Shown: positions 1 to 12,697, counted from the stretch's first letter. The stretch: 64,000 nt of DNA from Gari tellinella (GCA_922989275.2 OV277867.1:37068070-37132069); one strand, 5' to 3'. Notes: generated by a model not told the origin, from the sequence alone. Made by a program: numbers and translations.

Positions 1-1210
1 CAGTGCCTGAGTAAAAAAACATCCTATCCAAAGTAAAATGGCGAGTTTACTCGTCGCTAGGGTGGAATGTGTGAGTAAAACGAAATTAAACGAAACGGCA
101 ATATAATAGAAATCATACTGTTTATTTGAAAGTGTAGTTGATTTGTTTGTATATCAGTTGCAACCAGTTTTGAGCCTGGTCTTGTTCAAACCTCTTTACA
201 ATCGATATAAGGCTTTTAGCATAACGCCAAATTTGGTAAAGTGTGTTCTCTTCCAAGAGTAAACTGATTTAAATTAGTTTTCCTTTCGATCTTATCAGTT
301 TACCAAGAGCTGATCTCCATTGAAAACATTTTAAATTACACCAGACGCCCAGTTATGCGGCGTGTAATCAAGTTCCAAACTGTTTGCCATCATTATCAAG
401 CAAATAAAACGTGAATTAGATAACGGTTGCACTGCTTTGTTTGGTAAGGCCATTGTGCGCTGATAGACAACGGGACTAATTTTGAAAATGTTTTAATGCC
501 GCAACTGATATTAAATCATTCACTTAAGCCTCTGTCAAGTACGGTCGTAAGCCCATGCTACGAGCAACCTACGAAATAATGCGCAAATGAGGTCATTGGC
601 GTTGGAAGTACTTCTTTCGGACATTTGAGCCCATAAAACGACCATGAGTACGTATTTTAGATGATCAAAATTATGCACACTAAACTCTCCTGGTTATCAC
701 GAAAGGTGCTCACACAACGACCGGCTGTGACAACGATATCATTCCCTTAATTATTCAAAGTCATTTGCCTTGATTTAAATTTGCAAGAATATTATAAGGG
801 CAGGCTATTACATTCACCCAATCTCGATATCTGCTGCTAACGCCTACATTGAATTTCACGCAGCCAACGTACGATTTAAACAGGCATGTGTCCAGTTGTG
901 ACCTAGACACGTTATTTTCCGTGTAACCATCCGTTTGATATTTTCAATGCGAAGTCAGAAGATATTGACATTTGCCGACAATTTGTATCTAGACCAGAAG
1001 ATGAGCTATGCATAGCTCTTAGCGGCCTTTTGCAACTACAGTTGCAGCCCTACCTGCTTCTATCTGAAGCTGACCAAGAACAATTTGGCATCTATTCTGG
1101 ATTAAATCTGAATAGATGTTTCTTTTCATAGCGTTCTTGTCTTTAATGTAACGAAAGAGGATACACTAGTATTTATTCCTTCAATGCCAGGCTCGACAGC
1201 ATTTACATTA
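1..1210. other. No gene seen; half-copy of the hairpin core
   Basis: I see no coding region here. At 341-390 there is a half-copy of the recurrent hairpin core (CAGACGCC, loop, then CCAAACTGTTTG). The rest is unassigned AT-rich sequence. Confidence 0.5.
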
Positions 1211-1213
1211 AGT

Positions 1214-1274
1214 TTGCAAACAGTTTGTATTCTGATCAGACGCCGTGGTTTGCGTTGTCTGATCGGGATCAATG
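1214..1274. repeat. Degenerate hairpin core
   Basis: Left arm GCAAACAGTTTG and the GATCAGACGCCG block are intact. The right arm is eroded (TGTCTGATCGGGATCAA). No surrounding terminal repeats are seen. Confidence 0.6.
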
Positions 1275-1920
1275 TTTTTGAGTCATAAACGCATAAAATA
1301 TCATTTTTATAAACGAAACCGACAAAACAGTACGTAGATAATTAAATTGCATTGGCTGTATTACATGGATTGTTCGCCATAATGACATTGAAATGGTGAA
1401 GGAAATAAAATGACAATAACGGTTGAAAATAACAATGATTTGGCAGGGCTTAGGCTAGCGAGATCAAAATGTATCCCCGCACTGTATTAATATGTCAAAC
1501 GCGATAGATGGCTTTAGTAAACCAGTTTCATGCTTTTTTTCAGCACTAAAAGAGAACCTTACTTAGTAGATACTGTTAACGCCACGGGAACTACAAGCGT
1601 TGGATTTACATTCTACGCGTTTAGATTTTTGTCGTCGTCGTCGTCCCAGGTGAACCTTAAATGCACTGTAAAAGTCTGCCTCCTGACTTCGAATTGTACG
1701 GTATGTGTTTATTGTTTTTATCTATGTGCATCTATATTCCTATCTTGGAGATTCCTATCGGAACACAAAACAATAAAACTATATATCATCATTGATAACC
1801 AGTGGTTCCACTAACTACGTATAGTAAGCGGAACTGTTGTCAGACATAATGCTACCACATGTACATGTCTTTTAAAACCCATCCGCTTTCAAGCTCTATA
1901 ATATCAATTTATTATATGTA

Positions 1921-1970
1921 GACAGTTTGGATCCAGATTAGACGCCGATCGGGATCCAAACTGTTTGACA
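1921..1970. repeat. Hairpin core with deleted loop
   Basis: Arms ACAGTTTGGATCC and GGATCCAAACTGTTTG are both present, but the central GC loop and one GTCTGATC block are missing, leaving a 50-bp imperfect palindrome. Confidence 0.7.
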
Positions 1971-2294
1971 TTCATTTAAATGCTGTTTAAGTCAGTCTAA
2001 GTTTTAGAAATTAAGCAGACGATAGGTTTGCAAGCAGACCTTGGTGGCAATGGTGGTGGTGGTGTGGCAATGATTAGTTTAAAGGGTGAAACCTTATATA
2101 TATACTGACGTCGATATAAAACGCATCACCTACTTTTGAAACGCCACATTGAATGAACGTTACATTGATACCTATTTTATTATTTGGAAATAAACTTTGT
2201 GAATATTTCAATCTTGTTTTACTGGAAACATGAGTTCAATTCAATAGTATATGTCTTAGACAGACAACTAATCATACTCGCCTACACGATTTTA

Positions 2295-3270
2295 TTAGTT
2301 CCACGTATGACCACCTTGATTTGCTATCACTGTCTGCAATCTTCTCCCCATTGATCCACACAGATTCCATAAACAATAACGTATAATTCGAGCCAGCACT
2401 TACCAAAGAGCATTTATCAATTGTTAAACGTTTTGCGTTTGTTGGCCACGTTGACTTAAGCGACGCCTAAGGACGTCCAACATGTGTTAAATGGGGTAAC
2501 AGTCTGATGATTTAACAGGTCATGGCAAAACGTCAATATTATTGCCCACGAGAATATATTTTGTGAATCTGACTGTTTGGGGTCGGTCGTTATCATATTG
2601 AAACGTAAGGGCAGTGCGTTACTGGAACATGTGGACGATTGTAGGACGAATAACTAGGTTCACATAACCTCTGGCGTTTGGAATTCCATTTATAACAACC
2701 AGATTAGTTTTAAATGTATGATTAATCGCCACCCAAACCATAACTTCACCCCACACTAAAACCGGAGTGCTTTAGCTTGCAGTTACAGGCGTGACGTTCA
2801 TAACGTCGGTAGAAAACGCGTACACGACCATCGGCGTTTGAAACAGCATTAAAGCGATATTCGTCACTGAAGACAATATCATGCCAACGTCTTTCAATAT
2901 TGTTTCTATCCCACTGAAGGGGTTTCCGAGGTAAGTGACGCTCCGTGCAGGAAATTCCCCGCTATCGGAGACGTCTCCTTACTGTACTATGGCTTACAGT
3001 TCGTCCTATATTGTTTATAACCACCGTGTTTATAACCACCGACGTCGTGGATTGCGCTATGCCGAAACGGTTGCGCAAATGACGTTGACGGATAAAATTG
3101 TCCTGTCGGATAGACCGAGGTCTATCAGACACGCTACCTGTTGCGTTTTTATCCGTCTAACAAGACGAAATATTGTCGATCTTGCAACGTTAAAACGTCT
3201 AGCCACCTGAGTTTGAGAATGCACGAATCCCCAAATATTGTCCCTGTTTCTTCGATAGCTAACCTTGGCA
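2295..3270 (-). pseudogene. Tc1-like transposase pseudogene
   Basis: A degenerate transposase of the Tc1 branch of Tc1/mariner, which would excise and insert a DNA transposon at TA sites. Read on the minus strand, an N-terminal helix-turn-helix is recognisable (SQTQVARRFNVARSTIFRL, about 3160-3225). After a frameshift come DRPRSIRQDNFIRQRHLRN and GRTVSHSTVRRRLR, then the catalytic-domain segment WHDIVFSDEYRFNAVSNADG (about 2810-2890). The C-terminal half reads FQYDNDRPQTVRF, NNIDVLP and GSMGRRLQTVIANQGGHTWN before a stop at 2295. Several in-frame stops and at least one frameshift show it is dead. VFSDEYRF and FQYDND correspond to the usual catalytic FSDES and QDNA regions, the second altered. 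Terminal repeats were not found. Open frames on the opposite strand here are shadows. Confidence 0.85.
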
Positions 3271-3274
3271 GTTT

Positions 3275-4077
3275 GAACTTTTACAATTTTCAAATATTGT
3301 TTTGATAACGTGCTTGGACATCGATAACTGTACACACATTTGTAATATCGACAATAAAATATGTACACTGCCACTCTTTGATAGAGTCATATATCTACAC
3401 ATAAGTCATACACTAAAATAATGAGAAATTTCAGATGAATGGCCCTGAACATTATTTCACATACACAGAGATGCACTGTTCAGGCCTTGTCCATTGTGAA
3501 AATAACAAGGTTGATTTTCAAGAGGGCTCCACCAACAAAGCATTCGAAAGAGAAATGAGTACCATATCTGTAATAAGAGACCATCTTTGCCAGATGACCA
3601 TGAGGATTCCATTTAAGAATAAACGGTCACCAATTGCAGAATGTATTTAACAGCTTCTTCAAGGATATAGCACATTTCCTTTGACATAATGTACAAAATA
3701 ATAAGGTTTTCCATGTCATTTAAAATATCATTATAAAAAGAGATGAACACCAACTGAATCTGAAATTATTGCACACATAGTCTTACGGCCTCTGTCTACT
3801 TTTCAAATAAAGACGTTTCTTGATACTAGAATCTAGGAGCATCTGTATTTGTTATCTCCTGAAGTATTAGAAAAAATGAGTGTGAATGACAAGTTATTAC
3901 GTCATAATGGCAGTGAAAGAGGTAAATGGTTACCGATTTAATAGCTTTCAATTGGCTGCTAAACCTCTTAAACTCTTATCATACTGGATTTCGACTGCTT
4001 CAAATATACCGTCTGCTAAAAAAACAGAAATATTATTGTGTGTGCTTTTGAAACAAAAGAAACATAGAATGCATGTG
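3275..4077. other. No confident gene
   Basis: Unassigned sequence. A 71-codon open frame at 3435-3650 (+) follows an AG dinucleotide, but it has no recognisable motif and no donor site, so it is not called a gene. Confidence 0.4.
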
Positions 4078-4150
4078 GCAAACAGTTTGGATCCAGATCA
4101 GACGCCGCGTAACGCGTTACGCGGCGTCTGACCTGGATCCAAACTGTTTT
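4078..4150. repeat. Near-perfect hairpin core
   Basis: A 73-bp near-perfect palindrome. Arms are GCAAACAGTTTGGATCC and GGATCCAAACTGTTT, with GATCAGACGCCGCG and CGCGGCGTCTGA blocks around a self-complementary centre AACGCGTT. The only clear mismatch is GATC against ACCT near the right arm. Confidence 0.85.
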
Positions 4151-4891
4151 CAAATGTTGTTCAAGTCACAATTAGCATGATTAGAGTTTTTAACCGAGAA
4201 ACTCTCTAAACAGGATTGCCTTTCGCGCGTGAAGTGTTAGCATTTTATGGTTTCTACTGTGTATATAATTACTTTACATGCTGATAAGTGTGACGAATAG
4301 CAGTAACAGTAGTGGGCGGAAGAATGTTACACCATTATAAACTGTGGTGATGACATTATTCTTTCCTTCTACCCTTTTAACGCTAATTTACCCGTCCGTT
4401 GTAACCCTTTCAACGCTTTGTTTTTGCCTGTTTTACCCTTTCCTCCATGAAAATTCAAATTGAACATTTCAGCTTCAAACTAGGTCGATTCCATTTTAAT
4501 TTATATTTCCAAGGTATTGCAAAATAACAGACATATTTTGTTCAGATACTGATCGGAGAGCTCCTGTAGAAGCCATCTTATCTGGGTCTACACTGTATAA
4601 GCAGCTAAAACATATGATTTACCTTAAAGTAAAGCACGTGCTTTTATGGGAGGAAACACACATGTGTTGATTAAATAACAAGAACTTGTTGTGTGAAAAT
4701 ATGACATTGATTTATTTTGCCCATGATAATTTAAATAAACAGCTCAAGCTTTCGGGTGTAATTATTTAGGGCTGGTTTTACAATATATTGTAAAATCAAC
4801 AAATACTACAGACCAAAGCGAGCGACAATATTCTAATCAATTTTACTTTTCGTACTTTCGTATCAGTTTATACCGTGTTTATGTCTTTCAG

Positions 4892-5028
4892 TCAACATCC
4901 ACACCATCAGGAAAACGAACTCTACCATCCCACGGTAGCAACGCAGGCTCGTCTACGTACCATCTCACTAATGTTATACACGTTATTTCCTGATAAAGAT
5001 GTGGCAACGGGGACCATGCAGGGAGCAG
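4892..5028 (+). CDS. Candidate internal coding exon, unknown protein
   Basis: A 137-nt segment bounded by a pyrimidine-rich tract with TTTCAG (ends 4891) and a GTGAGT donor (starts 5029). One frame is open throughout: one base finishing a split codon, 45 codons, then one base of the next codon. The peptide contains HPHHQENELYHPTVATQ and ARLRTISLMLYTLFPDKDVA, an amphipathic segment between polar stretches. A second frame is open except for a TGA near the 3' end. Base composition is visibly less AT-rich than the flanks. I do not recognise the protein. It may be one exon of a large host gene whose introns hold the repeats in this window, but no partner exon was found. Chance openness over 45 codons is possible, and the splice sites are the main support. 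Confidence 0.5.
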
Positions 5029-6120
5029 GTGAGTAAATTGAACGAATAATTAGTTAAAGACATCACATGGCCAAGCTTGGGTGGTAACACCTACCCATGT
5101 AGATAGTTTTAGTCAAAGCATGCAGAGCATGCACTAACGGTGGTAGCGTCTAGGCAAATAATCATTCAGGCGTCTCATGTGAGACCCGCACCTAATATTT
5201 GATAGCTTGATTAGTAAAACCCATTGAAAATCCTATTGAGATCTATTATGTAAGGGCCTCTTTTCAAAGCTGAGCCATCGCCTGAAATTTTTCTCATGCT
5301 GTATACCGGTATATACCTGTATTTTGACACCGAATGAACAATGGAGGGGGAATCAATGAATGGACTGGCTTAATGTCTTTAATGGAAGTTTGCCTCGCAT
5401 CGTAAACAATACTTAGGACAGTATAACACAGCCAACCATTTTCACAACGGTACAATCTGCCTTTTGTATTGCGTTTGAGTCATTTGACACGTTTGACTGC
5501 TCATTTCATAGATTGAAAGCCCGATCAAATTTTGGCCATACTGTTATCCTTTTTAACCGCTTTACTGCCTTACTTAGAATATATTACTTTATAGCAGTAA
5601 CACAGCGTATCATCAAGATCCAGACTGTGTGCCAGTCCCACCAATGTTTCGTTAAGCCCGACACACATATAATTCCAATTGTTTTAAATAAAAGCAGACC
5701 GAAATCATAAGCAGACGATTCTATGGTAGCGACTATGCTAGTCGGATTAGTAGGTAAAAAACCCAATAAAGACGAAACCAAAATGCATACATGTAATTGT
5801 AATGAGACAGGGTTAATTAATATTTCTTAAGTATTGTTTTCCTTATATTTTACATTTTCGATTTATTTCAGATGCCTACCTGATTTCAAATCTTACGATA
5901 TATGTGTAATTCCAGTTTATGTTAAATTACAGTGTACGATTAAAGCTTACTTGCAACCGTAGAGATTTGATAATTACTAAAGACAGGGTAAGTCGGATTC
6001 TGGTCTGGTGTCACCGAGACTGTTTGCGCAATAGATATCATTTCTTTGAATACAGTCCTCTTTATTGTGAAAGGATAGCGTCTACCCCTGTAATGATAAT
6101 AGGTCGTATACTATTCAAAT
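5029..6120. other. No gene seen; probable intron sequence
   Basis: No coding region or clear repeat family was recognised downstream of the candidate donor site. Confidence 0.4.
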
Positions 6121-6121
6121 A

Positions 6122-6280
6122 CAGTAAAGCCTCTCTGTAATGACCATAACGTGAGATAAAAGTTTCAAAGTTCTAGGCAGGTGGCTGCTTAAAGCAAGAT
6201 GACAGTAAAGCAGAAAACTCCTATAGGAGCTTTCTGCTTTACTGCCATTGTGCTTTCAGCTGTCACCTGTCTAAAATGCT
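6122..6280 (+). mobile_element. Family F MITE remnant
   Basis: The left end CAGTAAAGCCTCTCTGTAAT and the internal hairpin (GACAGTAAAGCAGAAA, then AGGAGCTTTCTGCTTTACTG) match the family F layout. The right terminal repeat is not found, so the right boundary is approximate. Confidence 0.65.
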
Positions 6281-6838
6281 ATCAATAAGCCTACATTTCA
6301 TTTGTCGTATTAGACAGGTTTGTATTGTACACCTATCTTAAAGTTAGCGGTGCAATAAGTAAACCAGACTTATTGCATTTCCACAAACCAGCGTTGGCGT
6401 CTGATCTATATCAACACAGTCAAACATAATTATGAAGAAGCTTAATACTGATTGAGTCCTACATTGTTGAATAAGACTAGATGCCACGTCTCTGACGCAA
6501 CGTCTGGTCTTACTCACTGTTTGCAAATTACTAACACTTGTTTGTCTTACGGCTGGCATGAGTCAACAGTGTTTTAACACATTCAGAACCGGCATGTTCA
6601 GTATAGTGATATAAATATCCGGTTAAGACAAGTACTTTGGAACACATTTCATACAGTTATGAATATTTCAAAAATTGAAACTGTCTTGTGTCACTCCTTA
6701 ATGCTGGCTTACGCGTCAACTCGTATATAAAATTCTACTTTGATTCAAGGATATAAACCTTATTAATCAGCATACGGTTAATATCGTGTTACTTAACATT
6801 GTTGTGTTTTGTTGCAAAATCGTTTCCTGGTCTGATTA

Positions 6839-7016
6839 CAGTCGAAACTCGATACCTCAAACTCGCTTATTTCGACTTACCAGTATTCCATTAGTTTCAT
6901 TTCGATAAGTCGAACATACCCGTAATATAAAGTTAAAACGTGGATTAGCCACGTTTTAACTTTGGAATATTGGTATGTTCGAAATAACGCGAGTTCGAAG
7001 TATCGTGTTTCGACTA
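6839..7016 (+). mobile_element. Family G MITE (pogo-like termini)
   Basis: Terminal repeats CAGTCGAAACTCGATACCTC and its complement near 7016 flank a central perfect hairpin AAAGTTAAAACGTGG/CCACGTTTTAACTTT. The left flank is TA. The right end is eroded (CGACTACT instead of CGACTGTA). Confidence 0.8.
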
Positions 7017-7481
7017 CTTAAGACCGACCCAATAACACGACAACTTAATACAGTACTATGTGTGTGTTTGACATTTGAATAGTTTTATGTCATTTACATA
7101 ATGATATCATCCGTGCAGATGACAAACGATTCATTGTAACAGTTCAGTCCGTGTTTAGACAGGGACTCAGTGTATTACGTATTCATTGTCGTGTTACAGT
7201 AAACCAACTCCATTACCCTCTCGTATCGTCTGTATTAGCCTCCATTAAATCGTTTGGCGCAATATTGAGGTATGCCCTTTTGATTTAGAAAACGAATTGT
7301 AATGACATCTGACTGAGGAAAAAATTGCAATGATGGAAACAAGTTGAAATCCGTAACGCAACGTCTGTTCAGATTCCAGTGCTACCGTTTGTTGCTCATT
7401 AAAATCCATAAAAATCTTCATTTTCAAGCGCGATTTAAGAATCCATTTTTATGCCAGGTTAATATAACATTAACATGATTA

Positions 7482-7548
7482 TGCAAACAATTTGTATACA
7501 GATCAGATGGCGCGTAATGCGGCGTCTGATCTGGATTAAACTGTTCGA
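7482..7548. repeat. Hairpin core, partly eroded
   Basis: The GATCAGATGGCGCGTAATGC and GGCGTCTGATCTGGAT blocks are present, with outer arms GCAAACAATTTG and AAACTGTTCGACACTC. A further isolated right arm (CATCCAAACTGTTTGGCAC) lies at 7731-7751. Confidence 0.7.
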
Positions 7549-7751
7549 CACTCATATCAATTGTTCCAAGTTAAAAACGCATAAAATTCCAAATTTAAAA
7601 ATAAAGAGCAGAAATCCGAAGATTTTTATAAAATACGGTGAAAAGATTCAGGAAAAAGTGGGGGAAACTTCTTTTTGGACCATTTTGCTTTCCCCTCCTA
7701 CATTTAGCTACATAACGTGACTTCTGAACAGCATCCAAACTGTTTGGCACT

Positions 7752-8925
7752 TGTACAAATATTTCCTTAATCCAAACTTCTTAAGATCGAATGTTCCATG
7801 GACTTGCAGGCGACCACTTTTAGTAGACGATATGTGTACTTGCGAAAGTCTTAAATCAGACAATTGGCTATGACAAAAAGGGTTAAAGTGCGGTAAACGA
7901 GTAAATTTTAACCATTCTTATCATACACTGACTATACCATGTATCCGTTGATTTCTTATCTGACGGTAGCGTCAAATAGTCAGTCGTTCACCTTACCATT
8001 TATGACAAAGTATGGCACGAATACGTTTTGTGATAAGGACAGAGCTTTATCTAAACTAAATCGTCGTTTGAATGCTGAACATACCGGTAATCTCATACCT
8101 CAAATGCCATGCCTTGTTATGCTTATTCGATATGGCATTAGCACAGTATATACGCTTGTTAATGTCATGGTTCTTATAAATTGATTTGTCAAAGATACAA
8201 CGCTTAAACAGGGAGTAAAATGTATTACAGCACATGAATATGTACCGTAGAAAAGACATGTTTTCCAAAAAACGCGTTTGCGCTAAAACAGTTACATGTA
8301 TTTACACTGGGAACATTTTGGAGTTTATTCCGAACGCCAGGTCTGATCAGGGTTCAAATTGATAAAAATAAACCGTTAGATTTTAAAAAGATGTCACCTG
8401 CCTAAAAGGAATATAATGTAAGTTGTATTTAGTAACCGCGTAAGAAACAGTTATAGACACACATCATCCGACTATTTAAACCCGTTTTTAATAACAGTAG
8501 AACCCCAATTGATTGCCATTCTTTTTTGCCCGAGTTGGATGTAAGGGATAGTATCTACCCACTGTCACCGGTGGTGCAGAGGGGTATGTCTCCATCAAAA
8601 AGCGTCACATACAAATGCTGACACCCATGCATTCACAGTATAGTTACATACATATCGGCGATATATGACCAACCGTAATAATTTTGTCGTAATGTCGTGA
8701 ATTTCCAAATTTCTCAAATCGTACACACGCTTGCAGCCACCGATAATTGACACAGTTCGAAAAAATGAGTTTGTTTTACTATCTACAATATAAAAGAGAA
8801 AAGGTCTTACCTATCAACTTGAACTGCTGCTAAATTCAACTAGATCACTGAAAATCGATTGTGTTGCCATCATGAAACTATTAATTATTTAAGATTTACT
8901 TTCTAATTAATGAAAGTCCGCCAAA
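7752..8925. other. No gene seen
   Basis: Unassigned sequence. A half-copy of the hairpin core (GGTCTGATCAGGGTTCAAAT) is at 8340-8361. No open frame here has recognisable features. Confidence 0.4.
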
Positions 8926-8927
8926 TA

Positions 8928-9261
8928 CAGTACTGAAACTTATTAAATTAACAATTTATGCGATTCGCTTGCAATTCGATGGCAATGCGCTTTCAATTCG
9001 ATGGCAATTCGCTTGTGAATATTTTCCAACGCAAATAACGCGTTAAGTTTGCCTGAATTGTGTATCTCACCAATAGCCGCAAATATGCCTTCGTTAATAT
9101 TTTTCAATTCCGTTTTTGTCACAACCGCTTCGGAAAAATCGCTTGAAACGACTCAAGAACACGGTTTGCTGTTTGAAGCGCCATATTCGATGGCGATTCG
9201 ATGGCAATACGTTTGCAACTCGCTTGCGATTATCAATCTAATTTAATAAGGTTCAGTACTG
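8928..9261. mobile_element. TA-flanked MITE with TTCGATGGC repeats
   Basis: Terminal repeats CAGTACTGAAACTTATTAAA (8928) and the complement ending at 9261 (TTTAATAAGGTTCAGTACTG) are flanked by TA at 8926-8927 and 9262-9263. The interior carries four copies of TTCGATGGC (8975, 8997, 9186, 9197) among other GATTCGCTTGC-like words. TA duplication and CAGT ends fit a Tc1/mariner-pogo-type MITE. I found no second copy in the window. Confidence 0.75.
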
Positions 9262-9265
9262 TAAC

Positions 9266-9911
9266 GCCACGATACGTGAATGTATAACGAGAATGTGCAT
9301 AAAATTGGTCATAAATCATGTCGTTTGTGGCATCCATACGAACGTGCGTAAATATAGGGGTGGGGCGGGGGTCTATTCAGTTTTCTCAGTAAACGGCTTT
9401 TACGGCCGAAACTTTCACCTACTTTCGTTTGAGGCAGCACTTTCCGTCAAAACATCATCGTTAACGCACTTAGCTACCCGAAATGCGCCTAACAGCTTCC
9501 ACTTGATGTTAACGTTTAAGCTTTATGGTACAGTAGGTGTAGGCCATTTTTGTTAACAAAGGAATTGGAGCAATCTTATTGTTCAAAACGTACACCAGCC
9601 AATCAGGGTACTGATTGTTTTAATGCGGTATTTAATCTTACATCTGCTTGAAAATATTAAAAACTTTCCCTTCTGCATAAAGTGAAGGAATTATGTACAT
9701 GTTTTAGATGTATTGGTTCGAAAAAGTCATAATTTGAGAGAAAGTGTTGCTTTTAAGTTTGAATGAAATTAGCTGAAAACTCTAGTCGTAAAGGTCAGTT
9801 ACCGTGACAACTGTTTAGATACCCCCTATATTTACGAACTTTCGTGTGGACATCAGAAACGACATGGCCAAGTTTTATGCACATTTTCGTTATAAATACA
9901 CGTATTATGGC
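9266..9911. mobile_element. Element with ~90-bp inverted termini
   Basis: The left arm (ATACGTG, TATAACGAGAATGTGCATAA, ATGTCGTTT, ACGTGCGTAAATATAGGGG) is mirrored at 9822-9911 (CCCCCTATATTTACG, AACGACATGG, TTATGCACATTTTCGTTATA, CACGTAT). Arms are about 85-90 bp with scattered mismatches. No target duplication is evident and the interior has no recognisable gene. An 87-codon open frame at 9293-9556 begins inside the left arm and is probably spurious. Confidence 0.65.
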
Positions 9912-10440
9912 TTTTTGGACGGAATTTCATCAAATAAAAAGTAAATGTAAAACAATAACCATTTGCCGATGACACAACAAGCAATTTCTGTAATCTAGTC
10001 CATTTTAGCAGCAGTTAAAGTTGGTAGTTCGATTCACGTTGTATGCTTTTTTATTTTCTATGATATATAGTAATAGTATTTTGTTTCAAAATGTGTCAAG
10101 TACCGTTGCTTGTAGTAGATCAATTTGCTTCCCTACAAATTATTATGTGTCCTCTTTACATACGGTATTTGTTGAGTTTCTTCGCAGATATCAGCCGTAT
10201 TTATAGACGACAGCAAGCTTACAAATATAATCTATAAATTCATCCGCATCAAACTAATGACTTATCAACTAAGTACATTGACAGTATAAAAGGTCTTATC
10301 CGGTATTCTGATTGACGTTTGTATTTCTTTACGTACAAGCCAGTTATTTAGATGTCAGGACTATTGTCCTCCCTGAATATTAAGCAGAAAAATCAATTGC
10401 TATCGTGATGAGGTATTAGCCCTTATCATGACAACTAGTA
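9912..10440. other. No gene seen
   Basis: AT-rich, no recognisable feature. Confidence 0.35.
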
Positions 10441-10442
10441 TT

Positions 10443-10515
10443 TGCAAACAGTTTGGATCCAGATCAGACGCCGCTTACAGCGGCGTCTGATCTGGACCCA
10501 CACTGTTGGAAACTC
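10443..10515. repeat. Hairpin core, well conserved
   Basis: GCAAACAGTTTGGATCC, AGATCAGACGCCGC, loop TTACA, GCGGCGTCTGATCTGG, then ACCCACACTGTTGGAAACTC. Arms are nearly complementary throughout, and no flanking terminal repeats were found. Confidence 0.8.
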
Positions 10516-12589
10516 GTTTTTATGTTTCTATAATTACATAATAACAAAATGTATAAATGATAGCTGAATAGTTTTTTTGCCGACGACAATTTCTAAGCAT
10601 TACGTTGGGATAAGGGTTAACTGTATGATAAGGGATTAATAAGGCTGGATGAACTCTTGAAGAACCATTGTTGACAGAACTAAGACGCTCTCTCGTAAAC
10701 ATAAGTGGCATATCTGGTTTAAGTTTTTGTAATTTAGAGATAAACAGACAACAAAAAAACAAAACATATGCTAGTCTTTTAATACTGACTTACCAAATGC
10801 TTTTTCCTTTTATGTTTGATAACCGACTACTCTCATTGTCTCGTGAGAGACGTGTTTTAAAATCATTTTGAAATTATGGTGAATAGTGCAGACCTTATAC
10901 AAAGAACTTTGTGAACATTTGATATGGGTCAACAAAGGTCGCATATACAATGTTTATGCCTTTCCCTAACAGTAAGGATTAAAATTTTAAGATTAAGAAT
11001 ATGCACTTGCATACGTTGCTTTTGTTTGAACATTCTAATCTTGCAAACGTAACATTTGAGGCTATAGTGACATTTAAAGGAACTGAATTTCAAATATTGA
11101 AAACTCGTAGCTTAATCATGTGTTTTACACAAAAAGAGGGACTACTCTGTAGACACTAATTTTGTGAAAAATTACCCCTAGGTTACTTGGCATAGCGCTA
11201 CAGCGAGGATATAAGTGATATCAGTCTAAAGTAAACATTTTGACAAGCCAAGACATGTATCTAATGAAATAAATAAAAAGTAAATAATGGTTTGTTTTGG
11301 GGTTCTTCTGTTCCATGGTTTTCTGAAAATTCCTTAAACAAATTTTCTTGAGTATATATGTGTCATTTCCCTTGGCAGAATATTATCGAATTTATAAAGA
11401 TTGTTGTAATAAGTTACAGGCGTTCATCAGCAAGATAATGAAATAGCAGTATTTTGACCCCAAGCAGTTAAAATATCACCCCTCCAAATGTCATTTAAAG
11501 AATGTAACAGAAAAAACAATAAAACAAAGAAATAAACAAACAAATCGACACTGGTGAAGCAAAGCAAAACAAAATAGAACAAAAATCAAAACATGAAACA
11601 CAGTTATCTAAAACTAGAAAGAATTTAATATGGTTATGATGCATATATAAACCCGTTGTACGAGGGATTTTGATTTAAGATTGTTTGATTACAGATTATA
11701 TATTGACCAAGGAACTATGATTAACAATCAAGTTATTGATACAATATCGAGTCACCAGTCGCCATATTGTCCAGGTCCAGCCTAAATACTAAATGTCAGT
11801 AAATTAAATTACAATTATTTTACTTTCTGATAAGTATTGCTGAAATCTAGACATGTTTAGTTTAATTACAGAAGTGAAGACTTTTAATAAGGCATAAATT
11901 ATTCTATACTACCGTTTCTTTTAAGTAACCTTTTCAACGCGATATGCAAAACAAACAGTTTATATCATAATTAGACATCGCGTAACGCCACCTCCGATCA
12001 AAATATCACCTGGAAGTGTATACGTTTAAAACAGTTGCAATTGTTTTAAAAGCGACCTCTCAAAAGAGATTTAACAGATCACTATTCACTGAAAGCATCA
12101 TATTCATACAGGGCAATGGTAAGGCAAATCGTGTCTTATTTAGCATTATGCTCTACTTTGAAGCTACATTAAACCAAAGGGACCTTCCTACTTGTCGTGG
12201 TTCTGGGGCTTAATTGTCATAGTGACTCTTCAGTTTATTAGGCCGATTCTATGCCCTCTGTCAACAACTAAGAGGAAGGCAAATGGAGTTTCTTTTTATA
12301 TCATGCGTTGCTTTGCAATGAAAGAAATTCATGCCCTAAGCATTCATCGGTGCTCTATGAACTTTTTTGTCGTATTGCAATACAACCCAACCCAACAAAC
12401 CAACCAACCTACACTAAACAGTAACATATCTTCAGAGAGCTCCATGTTTCGTTGCAAAACACCGGTTTGAGTGTGTAACAAATTAATTGAGTAATTTACT
12501 TGCCTCTAAGAGTATTTTCTAAGCTTGTAAATTGAAGACAACAAGGATTTCACTAATCTTCTCCTGACCTAGTTCCTGGATTACAGGTT
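10516..12589. other. No gene seen
   Basis: Long unassigned AT-rich stretch. A much-eroded hairpin core lies near 11952-12000 (AACAGTTTATATCATAATTA, GACATCGCGTAACG). No coding signal was recognised. Confidence 0.35.
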
Positions 12590-12697
12590 TTAACCCTTTC
12601 ATTATCAAATTTAGCTTGAGGTTTTTACCCCTTCACCGCCATATTGTCGTCTGCTTCAATATTGTTATCTACAATATCGTTCCGAAGTTATATTTAA

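Noticed and set aside
2935..3210. 91-codon plus-strand frame with a DRPRS-like peptide
   Set aside because: It is the antisense shadow of the Tc1-like transposase, which reads properly on the minus strand.
3435..3650. 71-codon open frame preceded by TTTCAG
   Set aside because: No donor site, no recognisable motif, and no support for expression; length is within chance in this sequence.
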